Shown: positions 25,898-35,881, counted from the first letter of the stretch. The stretch is 64,000 nucleotides of DNA from Promethearchaeia archaeon (GCA_029856045.1 JAHQWG010000003.1:1-64000); one strand, 5' to 3'. Made by a program: numbers and translations. Notes: generated by a model from the sequence alone, not told the origin.

Positions 25898-26878
25898 TTA
25901 ATCTAATTCCTTTGGAATATATCCATAAGTTTCTTTAAATTTATTTTTAACAGCTTTAAAAGTATATTCTTGAGATTGACCCCCCATTGATTGAACAACA
26001 AAAGAACCAATAACGGATCCTAATTTACAAGCATCTTCTAATGACATTCCTTTAATTAACCCCGTTAAGAAACCAGAACGATAACCATCTCCTGCTCCCG
26101 TTGGGTCAACGACATCATCAACTTTACAGCAGGGAATTTCACACTTAATATTTTGTTCCTTAGAATATAAAATCGAACCCTTTTCACCCTTTGTTATTAT
26201 AACAATTGGAACCAATTTGTAAAGCTCCTCATCAGAGAGGTTAATTTTCTGTTTAATAATCTCAATCTCATTTTCATTGCATATTAATACTTGAGCTTTT
26301 TCAATAACATTAATCAATTCTTGACGTTGAAATAATGGGAGCACTTGTCCGGGGTCAAAAATGAAAGGTATTCCAAGTTCTTTCAACTCTTCTGCAAAAT
26401 GAACCATAGCAGGAACACTCTGAACTGAATTGATAGCATAAAAATATTCACTGGGATCTTTAATTTTTGATTTTAGTGAAAATTCAACGTTTTTGTCCAA
26501 TGCTCCACCATGGAAAGTTATCATTTGATTTTTTGAATTATCATTTATGACAAAACATGCTGCGGTGTATAAATCATCATATATTTCAATAATTTGATTT
26601 ATCTTATCAAATTTATCTATATGCTCCTTATAACCAAGGCTTATAAAATCCTTCCCGACTGAACCACAAATATCACAATGAACACCCAATTTACCAATAT
26701 GATAAGAAATGTTACCTGCCGTCCCTCCAAATTGACAAACTCTAGAACTAGCAGTAACCACTGATTGATATTTACGATTCTCTATATCAATACTAACAGC
26801 ATCTAAGAAGTTTTTATCGAAATCCATAATATAATCATATGCAATAGATCCCAAAACAAGAATTTTTTTCTTAGTCAT
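25898..26878 (-). CDS. PfkB-family sugar/nucleoside kinase
   Basis: The 326-residue protein has the PfkB N-terminal CQFGGTAGNISYHIGKLG and the C-terminal VDPTGAGDGYRSGFLTGL with the catalytic Asp and anion-hole GAGD. These are the ribokinase-family signatures for ATP-dependent phosphorylation of a sugar or nucleoside hydroxyl. The layout (SIAYDYIMDFD at the start, DPTGAGD) is close to archaeal adenosine/cytidine/ribose kinases, but the substrate cannot be assigned from sequence. It is transcribed away from the acyl-CoA synthetase gene at 27004. Confidence 0.85.
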   Translation of the reverse strand: MTKKKILVLGSIAYDYIMDFDKNFLDAVSIDIENRKYQSVVTASSRVCQFGGTAGNISYHIGKLGVHCDICGSVGKDFISLGYKEHIDKFDKINQIIEIYDDLYTAACFVINDNSKNQMITFHGGALDKNVEFSLKSKIKDPSEYFYAINSVQSVPAMVHFAEELKELGIPFIFDPGQVLPLFQRQELINVIEKAQVLICNENEIEIIKQKINLSDEELYKLVPIVIITKGEKGSILYSKEQNIKCEIPCCKVDDVVDPTGAGDGYRSGFLTGLIKGMSLEDACKLGSVIGSFVVQSMGGQSQEYTFKAVKNKFKETYGYIPKELD

Positions 26879-27003
26879 ACTATATTTCTTAATTAAATAT
26901 GCTAATATTAAAAATTGATCTTAAAATTGTTGTTGAAATACATATGTGCACTATTTAATGCAAAATCAAAAAACATAAAAGATTTCTAATTTTTTCTTAC
27001 TTA

Positions 27004-28434
27004 ATGGTTGATGATCAACAAGACTTTGACAAATTTGATACTTTATTCCATCCTAAACATATAGCTTTTATTGGAGCTTCAGAAAAATCAGCTCTCGGTT
27101 CTATGCTTTTTTTGAGATCTTTTAAAAACTCTCAATGGTCAGAAACATTTTATCCAGTTAATCCAAGAAGTGAAAAAATTCTTGATTGGAAATGTTATCC
27201 CTCTGTTCTAGATGTTCCATATCCTGTTGACACGGCTTACATTTCCACAAAGACAAAATATATCCCAAAAATAATGAAGGAATGCGTTGATAAAAGAATT
27301 CCTTGGGTGATAATTTTTTCCTCTGGATTTTCTGAGACAGGAGATCCTGAGAGAAAAAAATTAGAAGGGGAAATAGTGGAGATAATTAAAAGAACTGATA
27401 CAAGAGTTATCGGTCCCAATTGTTTAGGACCTTTTAATGGAGAAACGGGGATGGCTTTTACTTTTTCTACTCCATTTGGAGTTCCTGGCTCAGTTTCTTT
27501 TATGAGCCAATCTGGAGGGCACCTCACTCAATTAGTTGATGTGGGTTTCAAACGTGATCTTAGATTTCGATATGGTATTTCATTCGGTAATCAGATAGAT
27601 TTAAATTGTTTAGATTTCTTAAGGCATTTCCGTAGAGATATTAAAACAAAAATAATTGCTATATATTTAGAATCTTTTGGATCCGCAAATGGTCATGAAT
27701 TTTATTTGGAATTGAAAAAGACAACTAAAACTAAACCAGTTATAATTTGGAAAGGTGGATTTACAGAAGATGGTTCTCGTGCGGCCTTTTCACACACAGG
27801 AGCTATGGCTTCAAATCAAAAATTATGGGAATCAATGGTAAAGCAAACAGGGGCCATATTAGTAAAAAATAATGATGAATTTTGGAATATAATAAAAACT
27901 TTAGAATTATTATCCTCAAATCATCTTCCTAATGGAAGAAATGTAGGAATTATCACCCCTGGTGGTGGATCATCGGTAAATGTTACAGATTTATTTGCAT
28001 TTCACAATCTAAAAATTCCTTTATTAACACTAAATTCTCAAGAAAAAATTGCAAATATTTTGCCAGATATTAATGTGAATATCAAGAATCCGATAGACTT
28101 AGGGGCTTCCGGGTTTATATTGGATATCTTTGCAGATTGTATAGAGATTGTAGTTGATGACCCAAATATTGATATAGTTATCGTCCCATTATGGCCAGAT
28201 CATTTGTATCGACATGTTTTCAATAGAATGATTAAAATTCAAAAAAGGATTTCAAAACCATTTGCTTTTTGCTTGCCTAGCATTGCAGATTCTATTGAAT
28301 TGGCAAAAAAATTTAATGGTGTTAAGAAAAATTTACATAAAAACCGTGTTCTTTACTTCTTTTCTTTAAAAGAGGCTGCAAAAAGTATTTCTTTATTTTG
28401 TGATTATTGTGATTATTTAAATTTTGGAAGATAA
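27004..28434 (+). CDS. ADP-forming acyl-CoA synthetase, alpha-type only
   Basis: The 476-residue protein has the CoA-binding Rossmann domain (HIAFIGASEKSALGSM), then FSSGFSETG, VIGPNCLGPFNGETG and SFMSQSGGHLTQLVDVGFKR. The second ligase-CoA domain carries the phospho-histidine in AAFSHTGAMAS. This is the alpha part of NDP-forming acyl-CoA synthetases, which convert acyl-CoA, ADP and phosphate to acid, CoA and ATP. No ATP-grasp (beta) domain follows and none is next door, unlike the fused protein at 33581-35767. It would need a separately coded beta subunit. The last 22 bp overlap the convergent GH4 gene. Confidence 0.8.
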   Translation: MVDDQQDFDKFDTLFHPKHIAFIGASEKSALGSMLFLRSFKNSQWSETFYPVNPRSEKILDWKCYPSVLDVPYPVDTAYISTKTKYIPKIMKECVDKRIPWVIIFSSGFSETGDPERKKLEGEIVEIIKRTDTRVIGPNCLGPFNGETGMAFTFSTPFGVPGSVSFMSQSGGHLTQLVDVGFKRDLRFRYGISFGNQIDLNCLDFLRHFRRDIKTKIIAIYLESFGSANGHEFYLELKKTTKTKPVIIWKGGFTEDGSRAAFSHTGAMASNQKLWESMVKQTGAILVKNNDEFWNIIKTLELLSSNHLPNGRNVGIITPGGGSSVNVTDLFAFHNLKIPLLTLNSQEKIANILPDINVNIKNPIDLGASGFILDIFADCIEIVVDDPNIDIVIVPLWPDHLYRHVFNRMIKIQKRISKPFAFCLPSIADSIELAKKFNGVKKNLHKNRVLYFFSLKEAAKSISLFCDYCDYLNFGR

Positions 28435-29738
28435 TCTTTTTGCAGCTCAACCATTTCGTTAAATATTGCTTCAGCCATTTCGGCATTTCCAACATTTGGA
28501 TCAACGGTTAAACATTGTAATGCTATCTCACGGGATCTTTTTATAACAGCTTCAATACATAAATCCTGCACACTTGCTTCGATGCGAAGTAATGCTGCTA
28601 TACCTTTAGGCAAATTACCGATTTTTATACCATGAACCCCATCACCATCAACCCACACAGATCCTTCGATTATTAAATCTTGAGGTAAATTATCTACAAA
28701 TCCATCATTCGGTATATTTACTGAACTTTCATAACTCTTTTTACCTGTAATAATTGCTTCAATTATCGGAATCGCACGCTCGCCAGTAGAATGTTTTGGT
28801 AATAACCTCAACCCTTTAAATGTTCCTTTTTTAAAACGTCTATGAAATCTCATAATGCGATCATAAATTGCCTTTCCTTCTTGGTCAGTCCGGTTAATCC
28901 AATCGATCATGTCTTGAGTTTCTGTAAATTCCTCTCCAAATTGCAGATATTCACCTAGATGATTATCACATGCATAAGAGAAATATCCAAATCTCTTAAA
29001 AACCTCAAATGTTAATTCAGAATATTCAAATCGATCTTTAACTTTATTAAGATATTTTAACGCTATATTATTAAATTCCGGCATTAAAGTTTTACCTGTT
29101 TTAAAATCCTCTAACCCAATTAAAAATCCAAAGTGATTTAATCCAAAAGCAGTTATTTTGAAATCCTCGAGTTTTCTATTAAATATCTTTGGAAGAAATT
29201 TATTTAAATAACCAATTTGATGGCAAAGACCAATAAATTTTAAATTTTTCGTGCTTCTTTTAATTGCTAAGCAAACACGGGACATAGGATTTGAAAAATT
29301 AATTAAAAATGCATTTGGACAAATCCTTTCAACATCTTTCACGATTTCTATAATTGGTGGAATTATTCTGAATGCATGAAAAGTTCCTCCAGGACCTCCA
29401 CATTCCCCCAGAATCTGCATTGAGCCATGTTTTCTCGGTATTTCATAATCTTGCCTCCATAATTCCATTCGATCACCAACCTCTATAGAATTTATAACGA
29501 AATTAGCATTTTCAAGGGCTTTTTGACGATTTGTAGTGCGCTCGATCGTGAAATTCTTCCCTAATTTTTCACTTTCATTAACAGTTAATTCATAAATTAT
29601 TTCTAATTTCTTTTTATCAATGTCATGCAATAAAATAGTTGAACCTTGTAAAATATTGCTTAAAAAAATATCAGCGAGCATTGAGGGTCCAAATGAAGTA
29701 CTGCCCGCTCCAATTAATACAATACGGTGATTCGTCAT
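28413..29738 (-). CDS. Glycoside hydrolase family 4 enzyme
   Basis: The 441-residue protein shows the NAD-binding start RIVLIGAGSTSFGPSML, then ANFVINSIEVGDRM, FLINFSNPMSRV, IGLCHQIGY (the metal-binding Cys and His) and FGLNHFGFL. These are the ordered motifs of GH4, which cleaves glycosides by an NAD-dependent oxidation-elimination route needing a divalent metal. GH4 members act on alpha-galactosides, 6-phospho-glycosides or glucuronides; the target cannot be read from the sequence. It lies next to a PfkB kinase, and a phosphohexomutase gene is divergent at 29890, so sugar use is a sensible theme. Confidence 0.88.
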   Translation of the reverse strand: MTNHRIVLIGAGSTSFGPSMLADIFLSNILQGSTILLHDIDKKKLEIIYELTVNESEKLGKNFTIERTTNRQKALENANFVINSIEVGDRMELWRQDYEIPRKHGSMQILGECGGPGGTFHAFRIIPPIIEIVKDVERICPNAFLINFSNPMSRVCLAIKRSTKNLKFIGLCHQIGYLNKFLPKIFNRKLEDFKITAFGLNHFGFLIGLEDFKTGKTLMPEFNNIALKYLNKVKDRFEYSELTFEVFKRFGYFSYACDNHLGEYLQFGEEFTETQDMIDWINRTDQEGKAIYDRIMRFHRRFKKGTFKGLRLLPKHSTGERAIPIIEAIITGKKSYESSVNIPNDGFVDNLPQDLIIEGSVWVDGDGVHGIKIGNLPKGIAALLRIEASVQDLCIEAVIKRSREIALQCLTVDPNVGNAEMAEAIFNEMVELQKDYLPKFK

Positions 29739-29889
29739 TTTATTTTAGCCTTTCTTTTATTTACTGAATTTATTAAAAAAAATTAAAATTTTTAATAAAC
29801 AATTAAAAATAATGAAAACTATATGTTATAATATAAATTATTTGATTATACAAATAACTGTTTATTTAAAATTTTAATGGGTTCATAAA

Positions 29890-31326
29890 TTGACAAAACC
29901 GACATTGTTCGGTACTTCTGGAATTAGAAAGGTTTTCAAAAATTACGGGGGAACTGAAGCTCATTTTACTCCAGAAATGGCGTTAAAGTTAGGATTAGCT
30001 ATAGGTTCGTATATTAATGGGGGTGTTGCAATAATCGGCAAAGATATCCGCACTGCCGCATTACCTATTGAACACGCATTAATCGCTGGTCTTATTAGCA
30101 CAGGATGTAAGGTTAAAGCCGTTGGCATAGTTACAACACCAACTCTTGCAATGTCTTGTAAAATGCTTAATGGAGATTGCGGAATCATGATTACTGCATC
30201 ACATAACACTCCTGAATATATTGGTGTCAAGCTATGGAACCCATCTGGCTTAGGGTTTTCAGCCGAACAGGAAGAAACAATTGAAGAGATATATAATAAA
30301 AAAAAGTTTAATAAAACTGATTGGACTGGAATCGGAAGCGCCACTCCAATATATGATCTTAACGAGTTTCATGTAAATGATATCTTAGAAAAAATTAAAA
30401 TTCCAAGAGATAATCAACTCCATTTAATCGTAGACCCTGGACATGGTTCCTCATGTGATATTCTCCCAATAATTCTTAATAATTATAATATTAAATATAT
30501 GACAATTAATTCGCAAATGGATGGATCATTTCCAGGAAGATTATCTGAACCTAATAAAGAAAATTTAAACCAATTAAGTAAATTTATTAAAATTTCAGAT
30601 GTCCAAGACATAGGAATTGCTCTTGATGGTGATGCGGACAGAGTTATTTTTATTGCTGAAGATGGTAAATTAGTTGACCCAATTAGATTACTTGCTTTAT
30701 GTGCTAAAGACATACTGACAGAAAATGGCGGAATACCAGAAAGAGATCGAAAAATCGCAACACCAATTAATAGTTCAAGTTTGCTTGAAAGATTTCTTGA
30801 ACCATTAGGTTATGAGGTAATTAGAACTGAAGTTGGAGACATTAAAGTTGCAACAGCATTGAAGGAAAAGGGGGGCATTCTTGGTGGTGAAACCAGTGGT
30901 ACATATATTTGGCCTAAATACCACTACGGACCAGACTCTCTTTTAACGATAGCATATGTTTTAGAAATGGTAAATAGAAAAGGAAAAACATTAGAAGAAT
31001 TATTAAAAGAGATTCCAGATTTTCCATTTGTACGAGAGAGTTTTCAATTAAACGAAGATATTCCTTTTACTAAAGAAGTAAATGAAGAAATAATAACAGA
31101 AATGAATATTTTATTTCAAGATTTAGGCAAAGACCATGTTAAAATAAATAAATTAGATGGTGTTAGATTTGATTATGAAGAAGGGTGGGTAATGATTAGA
31201 AGATCTGGAACTACTCCCGTTTTAAGAATATCTGTAGAATCAACGATAGATATTCCTCATGCTAAAGAAATATTTCAGATGATTGTAAAAAGAATGGATA
31301 AATTAGGTTTGATAAAGGAAAATTAA
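29890..31326 (+). CDS. Phosphohexomutase (phosphoglucosamine/phosphomanno-mutase type)
   Basis: The 478 residues match the length of alpha-D-phosphohexomutases and show the four family landmarks. These are the active-site serine loop MITASHNTPEYIG, the metal loop ALDGDADRVIF, the sugar loop GGETSGTY, and the phosphate-binding RRSGTTPVLRI. The enzyme interconverts 1- and 6-phosphates of glucosamine, glucose or mannose. The GETSG sugar loop fits GlmM or ManB-like archaeal enzymes, but the sugar cannot be fixed. The start is TTG 29890, directly before the conserved PTLFGTSGIRK. Confidence 0.88.
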   Translation: MTKPTLFGTSGIRKVFKNYGGTEAHFTPEMALKLGLAIGSYINGGVAIIGKDIRTAALPIEHALIAGLISTGCKVKAVGIVTTPTLAMSCKMLNGDCGIMITASHNTPEYIGVKLWNPSGLGFSAEQEETIEEIYNKKKFNKTDWTGIGSATPIYDLNEFHVNDILEKIKIPRDNQLHLIVDPGHGSSCDILPIILNNYNIKYMTINSQMDGSFPGRLSEPNKENLNQLSKFIKISDVQDIGIALDGDADRVIFIAEDGKLVDPIRLLALCAKDILTENGGIPERDRKIATPINSSSLLERFLEPLGYEVIRTEVGDIKVATALKEKGGILGGETSGTYIWPKYHYGPDSLLTIAYVLEMVNRKGKTLEELLKEIPDFPFVRESFQLNEDIPFTKEVNEEIITEMNILFQDLGKDHVKINKLDGVRFDYEEGWVMIRRSGTTPVLRISVESTIDIPHAKEIFQMIVKRMDKLGLIKEN

Positions 31327-31363
31327 ATTTAATTATTAGTTAAAAATTTAAATTCAGTTTCAA

Positions 31364-31888
31364 TTATAGAACCTTGAGTAAAGCATCTATATCTAACCAA
31401 CCTAATTTTTCATGAATAATTATGCCCTCAGAGTTTATAATAAACTGCCCGGGTGATTGTTTTTCCCAACCTTCATACTCTCCATGTTTAATTCCAAATT
31501 TTGTTGCTTCCTTAAACTTATCACGAACTTGTTTAACTGCTTCCATCCCCATTATTCCTAATCCATAATCATTATATAGTTCATTTTTTGAACTTGGAAT
31601 AACTGGAAATGTAATTTTTTTCTCCTCGATAAATTGTTTTGCTATTTTTTCACCAGATTGTGAAATATATAAAATCTTAGCATCTTTCGCTTCTATTTCT
31701 GACTTACGTTCTAATAAATTTTTTAGATCTAAATGACATATGGGGCAACCAAAATACCTTGAGAAAATAAGAATAATTTTTTGCTTTCCAATAAGATCAG
31801 ATAAATCAATAATTCCAGCATTATATGAATCGATTTTAAAAAGTGGTGCTTTATCTCCAATATTTAATTTTCCCATAGAATAAATCAC
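31364..31888 (-). CDS. Peroxiredoxin/AhpC-TSA-like thiol protein
   Basis: The 174-residue thioredoxin-fold protein has LNIGDKAPLFKID at the start and IFSRYFGCPICHLDLKNL near residue 45. It ends with QSPGQFIINSEGIIIHEKLG. The CPIC pair replaces the single peroxidatic Cys of classic peroxiredoxins, resembling the PRX-like (AhpC/TSA redoxin) group seen in anaerobes. It probably reduces peroxides or disulfides in the cytosol. The partner reductase is not in view. Confidence 0.78.
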   Translation of the reverse strand: MIYSMGKLNIGDKAPLFKIDSYNAGIIDLSDLIGKQKIILIFSRYFGCPICHLDLKNLLERKSEIEAKDAKILYISQSGEKIAKQFIEEKKITFPVIPSSKNELYNDYGLGIMGMEAVKQVRDKFKEATKFGIKHGEYEGWEKQSPGQFIINSEGIIIHEKLGWLDIDALLKVL

Positions 31889-32218
31889 TTTAGTTTTATA
31901 TTTATTTTTTAGAATTCTGAATTTCTTTTAATTGTTTTGCATACTCTTGAATTAAACAGCTAAGTTTAGAAAACTTATTTCTATCACCTTAACAACAGAT
32001 CTCAAATATGTTTTTGGCTTTTTACAAATAAGTAAATTTTAATTAATTAAAAAATTAAATTCTAATATTACAATAAAAAACACGTGCTAATATTAAACAT
32101 CAAAAAAAATACATTTATTGAAGAAGACTGAAATTTTAATTGTAGTTGGAATAGCGTATCTTAAACCTATAAAAAGCCAAACATAAAAATTAACTTTAAC
32201 AAAAGTGTAATGATATAA
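31889..32218. other. 330-bp AT-rich spacer
   Basis: No convincing gene is present. A 12-bp perfect inverted repeat, TTTGGCTTTTTA (32013-32024) and TAAAAAGCCAAA (32170-32181), flanks about 145 bp. On the minus strand around 31920-32000 there is a short open stretch without a start codon. The remainder is AT-rich sequence that may hold the promoters of the flanking genes. Confidence 0.6.
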
Positions 32219-32377
32219 ATGAATGAAATAGAGAACCATATAAAAGAATTGATAAGAATTTTAAGTATTTTGAAGGGAAAAAGAGAGTTATTTGTAAATA
32301 AAAAAGGGTACGATTCAATAATTTCTGTATTAGAGAAAGAACTTGAAGCTTGTAGATCGATCTTAGAGGTGGAGTAA
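32219..32377 (+). CDS. Small hypothetical ORF, 52 aa
   Basis: ATG 32219 to TAA 32377 encodes 52 residues, a charged helical peptide (MNEIENHIKELIRILSILKG ... LEKELEACRSILEVE). The residue mix is protein-like, with regular Leu/Ile/Glu spacing that suggests a coiled coil, and no longer frame competes. I do not recognise it, and it is short enough to be chance. Confidence 0.35.
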   Translation: MNEIENHIKELIRILSILKGKRELFVNKKGYDSIISVLEKELEACRSILEVE

Positions 32378-32442
32378 GAATTTTAGGAATTAATATAAAA
32401 AATTCTAAGATAAAATGAAATAAAAGTAAATTTAATAAAAAT

Positions 32443-33525
32443 TTAAGGTTTTAATAATTCCCAATTGATATATTTTTCTATAATTTCTAATGCAATCTGT
32501 TTTTCTTCTGGTTGAATTCCCGGTTTAATTCTTTCTATATTATATAAGGTCGTGTAGGTATCGCTGGGGCTTAACAGGAGCGGAATCCCTAATTCATCTG
32601 CTTTTACTTTAACTGAGATGTCTGGTTGGATATAGCCAGTTAGGATGATTACAGAAACATTAGATTCGAGAGTGGCTAAAATTAACTCACTTCTATCTCC
32701 ACCAGTAATACAAGCAGCGTTTACACTCTGTCTCACATACTTCATAGCGCTGGGAACATCCATAGCTCCAACTAATATTGATTTAACATTTTTATTCATA
32801 GATTCATCAGGCGGATTGTTTATTAATTCAGCACCAATGCCTTCCATAATTTCTAAAACTGTAGGTTCTGATAATGAGGGATCTTTTTGAATTATACCTA
32901 CCAAAGGGATCTCATATTTTTCGATATGTTTTTTCTGTAATTCTTTGACTCTTTCTACATAGTCAAAATCGATTTGGTTCATAATAAGCCCATTTATTTT
33001 CATTTCTCTAAAATCGAGATACTTCTTTGTAAAAAGTAATGTATCTATAAAATTATCAGTAGATATGTCTAATATAAAATATATTCCATCGATTCCTAAT
33101 TCTTTTGCAATTGTAACATCATCTAATCCAACTCGGCAAAAATAGCTAAAATTAGGTGTCCCCTCAATAATAACTATATCGCAATCTTGTTTAATTTTCT
33201 CATAAGCCTTTTTTATTTTCTCTGTATATTCAGTTCTTTGTCCAATATCTATATTATCAATATAATAGGTAGGTGAAATTGATACAGGACAAACCGTTTC
33301 CATATCATGCACTGATGCAATTATATTCATTAAAATAAACGAAACATCGCGATCAGATTTGTTGGTTAATGCTCCAATTGGTTTGCCTACAGGTTTGAAA
33401 TATTTAACTTTATAACCTTCTTTCTTGAATTTTTGGAGCAATCCTATGGCAATTAGAGTTTTACCAGCTCTTTCATTAAATGAACTCAAATATATTGTTT
33501 TTACCAATTTTTCTCTCACATACAT
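32443..33525 (-). CDS. Phosphotransacetylase-like P-loop/DRTGG protein (COG0857 type)
   Basis: The 360-residue protein starts with a dethiobiotin-synthetase-like P-loop domain (TIYLSSFNERAGKTLIAIGL), with switch-like IVIIEGTPN near residue 120. It ends in a DRTGG-type domain (ACITGGDRSELILATLESNV, IILTGYIQPDISV). The same two-domain protein makes up the N-terminal half of long phosphate acetyltransferases, but the catalytic PTA_PTB domain is absent. It lies 55 bp downstream of the fused ADP-forming acyl-CoA synthetase on the same strand. I infer a regulatory or accessory role in acetate/acyl-CoA energy metabolism. Confidence 0.78.
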   Translation of the reverse strand: MYVREKLVKTIYLSSFNERAGKTLIAIGLLQKFKKEGYKVKYFKPVGKPIGALTNKSDRDVSFILMNIIASVHDMETVCPVSISPTYYIDNIDIGQRTEYTEKIKKAYEKIKQDCDIVIIEGTPNFSYFCRVGLDDVTIAKELGIDGIYFILDISTDNFIDTLLFTKKYLDFREMKINGLIMNQIDFDYVERVKELQKKHIEKYEIPLVGIIQKDPSLSEPTVLEIMEGIGAELINNPPDESMNKNVKSILVGAMDVPSAMKYVRQSVNAACITGGDRSELILATLESNVSVIILTGYIQPDISVKVKADELGIPLLLSPSDTYTTLYNIERIKPGIQPEEKQIALEIIEKYINWELLKP

Positions 33526-33580
33526 TTTTAATTTTTTTATTCAAATAAATTTTAATTTTTTTCTTTTTCTGTTTATTATT

Positions 33581-35767
33581 TTAAGATTTAATTGTAATTT
33601 TAATATCAACAGCGGAACATCCTTTAACAAAGGATAACAGAGGATTTATATCCAATTCTACTATCTCAGGAAAATCATTTACTAATTGAGAGAGTTTTAA
33701 AAGTACATCAATAATTGCATCGATATCTGATGGAGGTTCGCCACGAACTCCTTGGAGTAAAGCAAAAATTTTAGTCTGAGATAATAAATTAACTGCATCT
33801 TCTCTTGTAAATCTATAAGTTAATGCAAATGCAATATCTTTAATGAAGTTAGCATAAATACCGCCACTACCTACCATAATCATCGGTCCGAAAGTAGAAT
33901 CTCTACTCATCCCCAAAATTAATTCATTTACTTTTGGTTGGGTTTTAAAATCTATCATTTCTTGAATTTCTATACCATAAATCTTTGCATTTCTAGGTCC
34001 AAATTTTTTTACTTTTGTCATAATTTGAGTATAAGCTTCTCTTGCTTGTTTTTGGTCAATAATATTCAATAAAACACCTCCCACATCAGTTTTATGTAAA
34101 ATCTGAGGGCTTACAACTTTCGCCACTAAGGGAAAACCCATTTCATTACTTGTTTCAAAAGCTTGGATTGGAGATCGAACTAATCTTGATTTTGGCGATG
34201 GAATTCCATAAATTTGAAATATTTCATTAGTTTCAAAGCTCAATAATACTGAGCGATTATCTTTACGTACTTCTTCAAAAATCTCATTAACCCTATTCTT
34301 ATTTATATTAAATTTCTCAATATTAATACTCTTTAAAGATTGTCTTTTCTTATTTTCAGAATACTTTACCAACACTTTTAAAGTCTGAGCAGCTTGGCTT
34401 GGAAAATAATAACATGGTATATGATTGTCATTTAATAATTTTTGACCTTCCGCAATATTTTTTCCACCAATAAAAGAACAAACCATTGGTATATAAGGAA
34501 TCTTTTTTGATGTTTCAAGAACCAAATTTGCAACATCAGTTGGTCTTGTTAAAGCTTGAGGTGCAAGAATAAGACAACATCCATTAGGAAGGTCTTGATT
34601 TAGCGAATCTTCTTTAGTAGATTCATTAATAGTATTTTTATCAAAATTGGAGTCTAATCTAAAAATAGTATTAAGTGCAAATCTATATCTTTCTGGAGTG
34701 GCATCTCCTACTATATCAACAGGATTAAATATACTTGCCTCTGCAGGTAAATTTTCTCTCAATTTATGAAGTATATCTTCTGGAAATTTTGCAAATTTTA
34801 AACCTTCCCGGGAAAAAGCATCGGCTGCTACAATTCCAGGGCCTCCAGCATTACTTATAATAACAAAAGAATTTTTTTTTGGTAAAGGTTGAAATGCAAA
34901 AATCTCCCCAAAATCAAAAAGATCCTCAATAGTTTTTGCTCTAATTACACCTGTCTTATCAAATGATAAATCATATGCCTTATCAGAACCTGCTAAGGCT
35001 CCAGTATGACTTGATGCTGCTTTTGCACCTTGCTCAGATATACCAGATTTCAGAATTACAACCGGTTTCTTTCTTGTAATTTCAGATACAACCTCTAAAA
35101 ACCTATCTCCATCAATTATATTTTCTAAATAAGCTATAATGACTTTTGTATTGTCATCATCTGTTAAATATTTTAAAAAATCGACAAATGTTAAATCCGC
35201 TTTATTACCCAAAGATATACAACAAGAAAAGCCAAAAGTTCGACCCATTGAATAATCTAACATCCCTGTAAGCATCGCACCTGACTGTGATATAATTGCT
35301 ATATTTCCTTTTCTGGGTTGATCAGCTGCAAAGGTTGCATTATAATTAAGACCCATAAAGCCCAAACAATTAGGGCCTAAGATACGAATGCTATTTTCTC
35401 TGCATATTTTAGCCAATTCTAACTCTCTTTTAACCCCCTCTCCACCAACTTCTTTAAATCCTGCAGTAATTACTATTAATCCCTTAATTTTTTTTTGTGC
35501 GCATTCTTTTACTACATCAACAACATACTTTGCAGGAATAACAATAACGCCAATGTCAATATCTTCCTTTACATCTAATACGCTTTTATAACATTTATAT
35601 CCAAGAATTTCACTGGCTGATGGATTAATTGGATATAATTTTCCTTTATATCCTGAATTTTTTATATTTTTTACCACACTATTTCCAATTTTAGCTTCAT
35701 TTACGCTTGCTCCTATAACTGCAATACTATCAGGATTAAAAAAATAACCTAAATCACTTTCCGCCAT
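33581..35767 (-). CDS. Acetate-CoA ligase (ADP-forming), fused alpha-beta
   Basis: The 728-residue protein holds all parts of an ADP-forming acetyl/acyl-CoA synthetase. It has a CoA-binding domain (IAVIGASVNEAKIG), a ligase domain with IRILGPNCLGFMG and AIISQSGAMLTGMLD, and the phospho-His in AASSHTGALAGSD. A C-terminal ATP-grasp beta part follows (FPLVAKVVSPQILHKTDVGG, ELILGMSRDSTFGPMIMVGS, VVELDINPLL). The enzyme makes ATP by substrate-level phosphorylation while turning acetyl-CoA to acetate, or can run in reverse. It is the first gene of a likely operon with the phosphotransacetylase-like gene. Confidence 0.92.
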   Translation of the reverse strand: MAESDLGYFFNPDSIAVIGASVNEAKIGNSVVKNIKNSGYKGKLYPINPSASEILGYKCYKSVLDVKEDIDIGVIVIPAKYVVDVVKECAQKKIKGLIVITAGFKEVGGEGVKRELELAKICRENSIRILGPNCLGFMGLNYNATFAADQPRKGNIAIISQSGAMLTGMLDYSMGRTFGFSCCISLGNKADLTFVDFLKYLTDDDNTKVIIAYLENIIDGDRFLEVVSEITRKKPVVILKSGISEQGAKAASSHTGALAGSDKAYDLSFDKTGVIRAKTIEDLFDFGEIFAFQPLPKKNSFVIISNAGGPGIVAADAFSREGLKFAKFPEDILHKLRENLPAEASIFNPVDIVGDATPERYRFALNTIFRLDSNFDKNTINESTKEDSLNQDLPNGCCLILAPQALTRPTDVANLVLETSKKIPYIPMVCSFIGGKNIAEGQKLLNDNHIPCYYFPSQAAQTLKVLVKYSENKKRQSLKSINIEKFNINKNRVNEIFEEVRKDNRSVLLSFETNEIFQIYGIPSPKSRLVRSPIQAFETSNEMGFPLVAKVVSPQILHKTDVGGVLLNIIDQKQAREAYTQIMTKVKKFGPRNAKIYGIEIQEMIDFKTQPKVNELILGMSRDSTFGPMIMVGSGGIYANFIKDIAFALTYRFTREDAVNLLSQTKIFALLQGVRGEPPSDIDAIIDVLLKLSQLVNDFPEIVELDINPLLSFVKGCSAVDIKITIKS

Positions 35768-35871
35768 TACTTATCGATTTATATTGATAAAACTATATTG
35801 TTATTTAACTAATTTAAATTTCTTATTAATTAATTGTTTTTTCTGTATAATATTATGAAATAATTAAATCC

Positions 35872-35881
35872 TTTTATATAT
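35872..35881 (+). promoter_or_regulatory. TATA box for the cyclophilin gene (leaderless)
   Basis: TTTTATATAT lies 22-31 bp before the ATG at 35903. Archaeal transcription starts about 25 bp after the TATA box, which would place the mRNA 5' end at or next to the start codon. No SD-like sequence precedes the ATG. This suggests a leaderless transcript. Confidence 0.45.

Noticed and set aside
28413-28434. 22-bp overlap of convergent genes as a special element
   Set aside because: It is simply the 3' ends of the acyl-CoA synthetase and GH4 genes sharing bases; common in compact genomes.
31910-32000. Minus-strand open stretch reading DRNKFSKLSCLIQEYAKQ
   Set aside because: It begins after a stop with no ATG, GTG or TTG, and is under 30 residues; possibly a decayed gene end.
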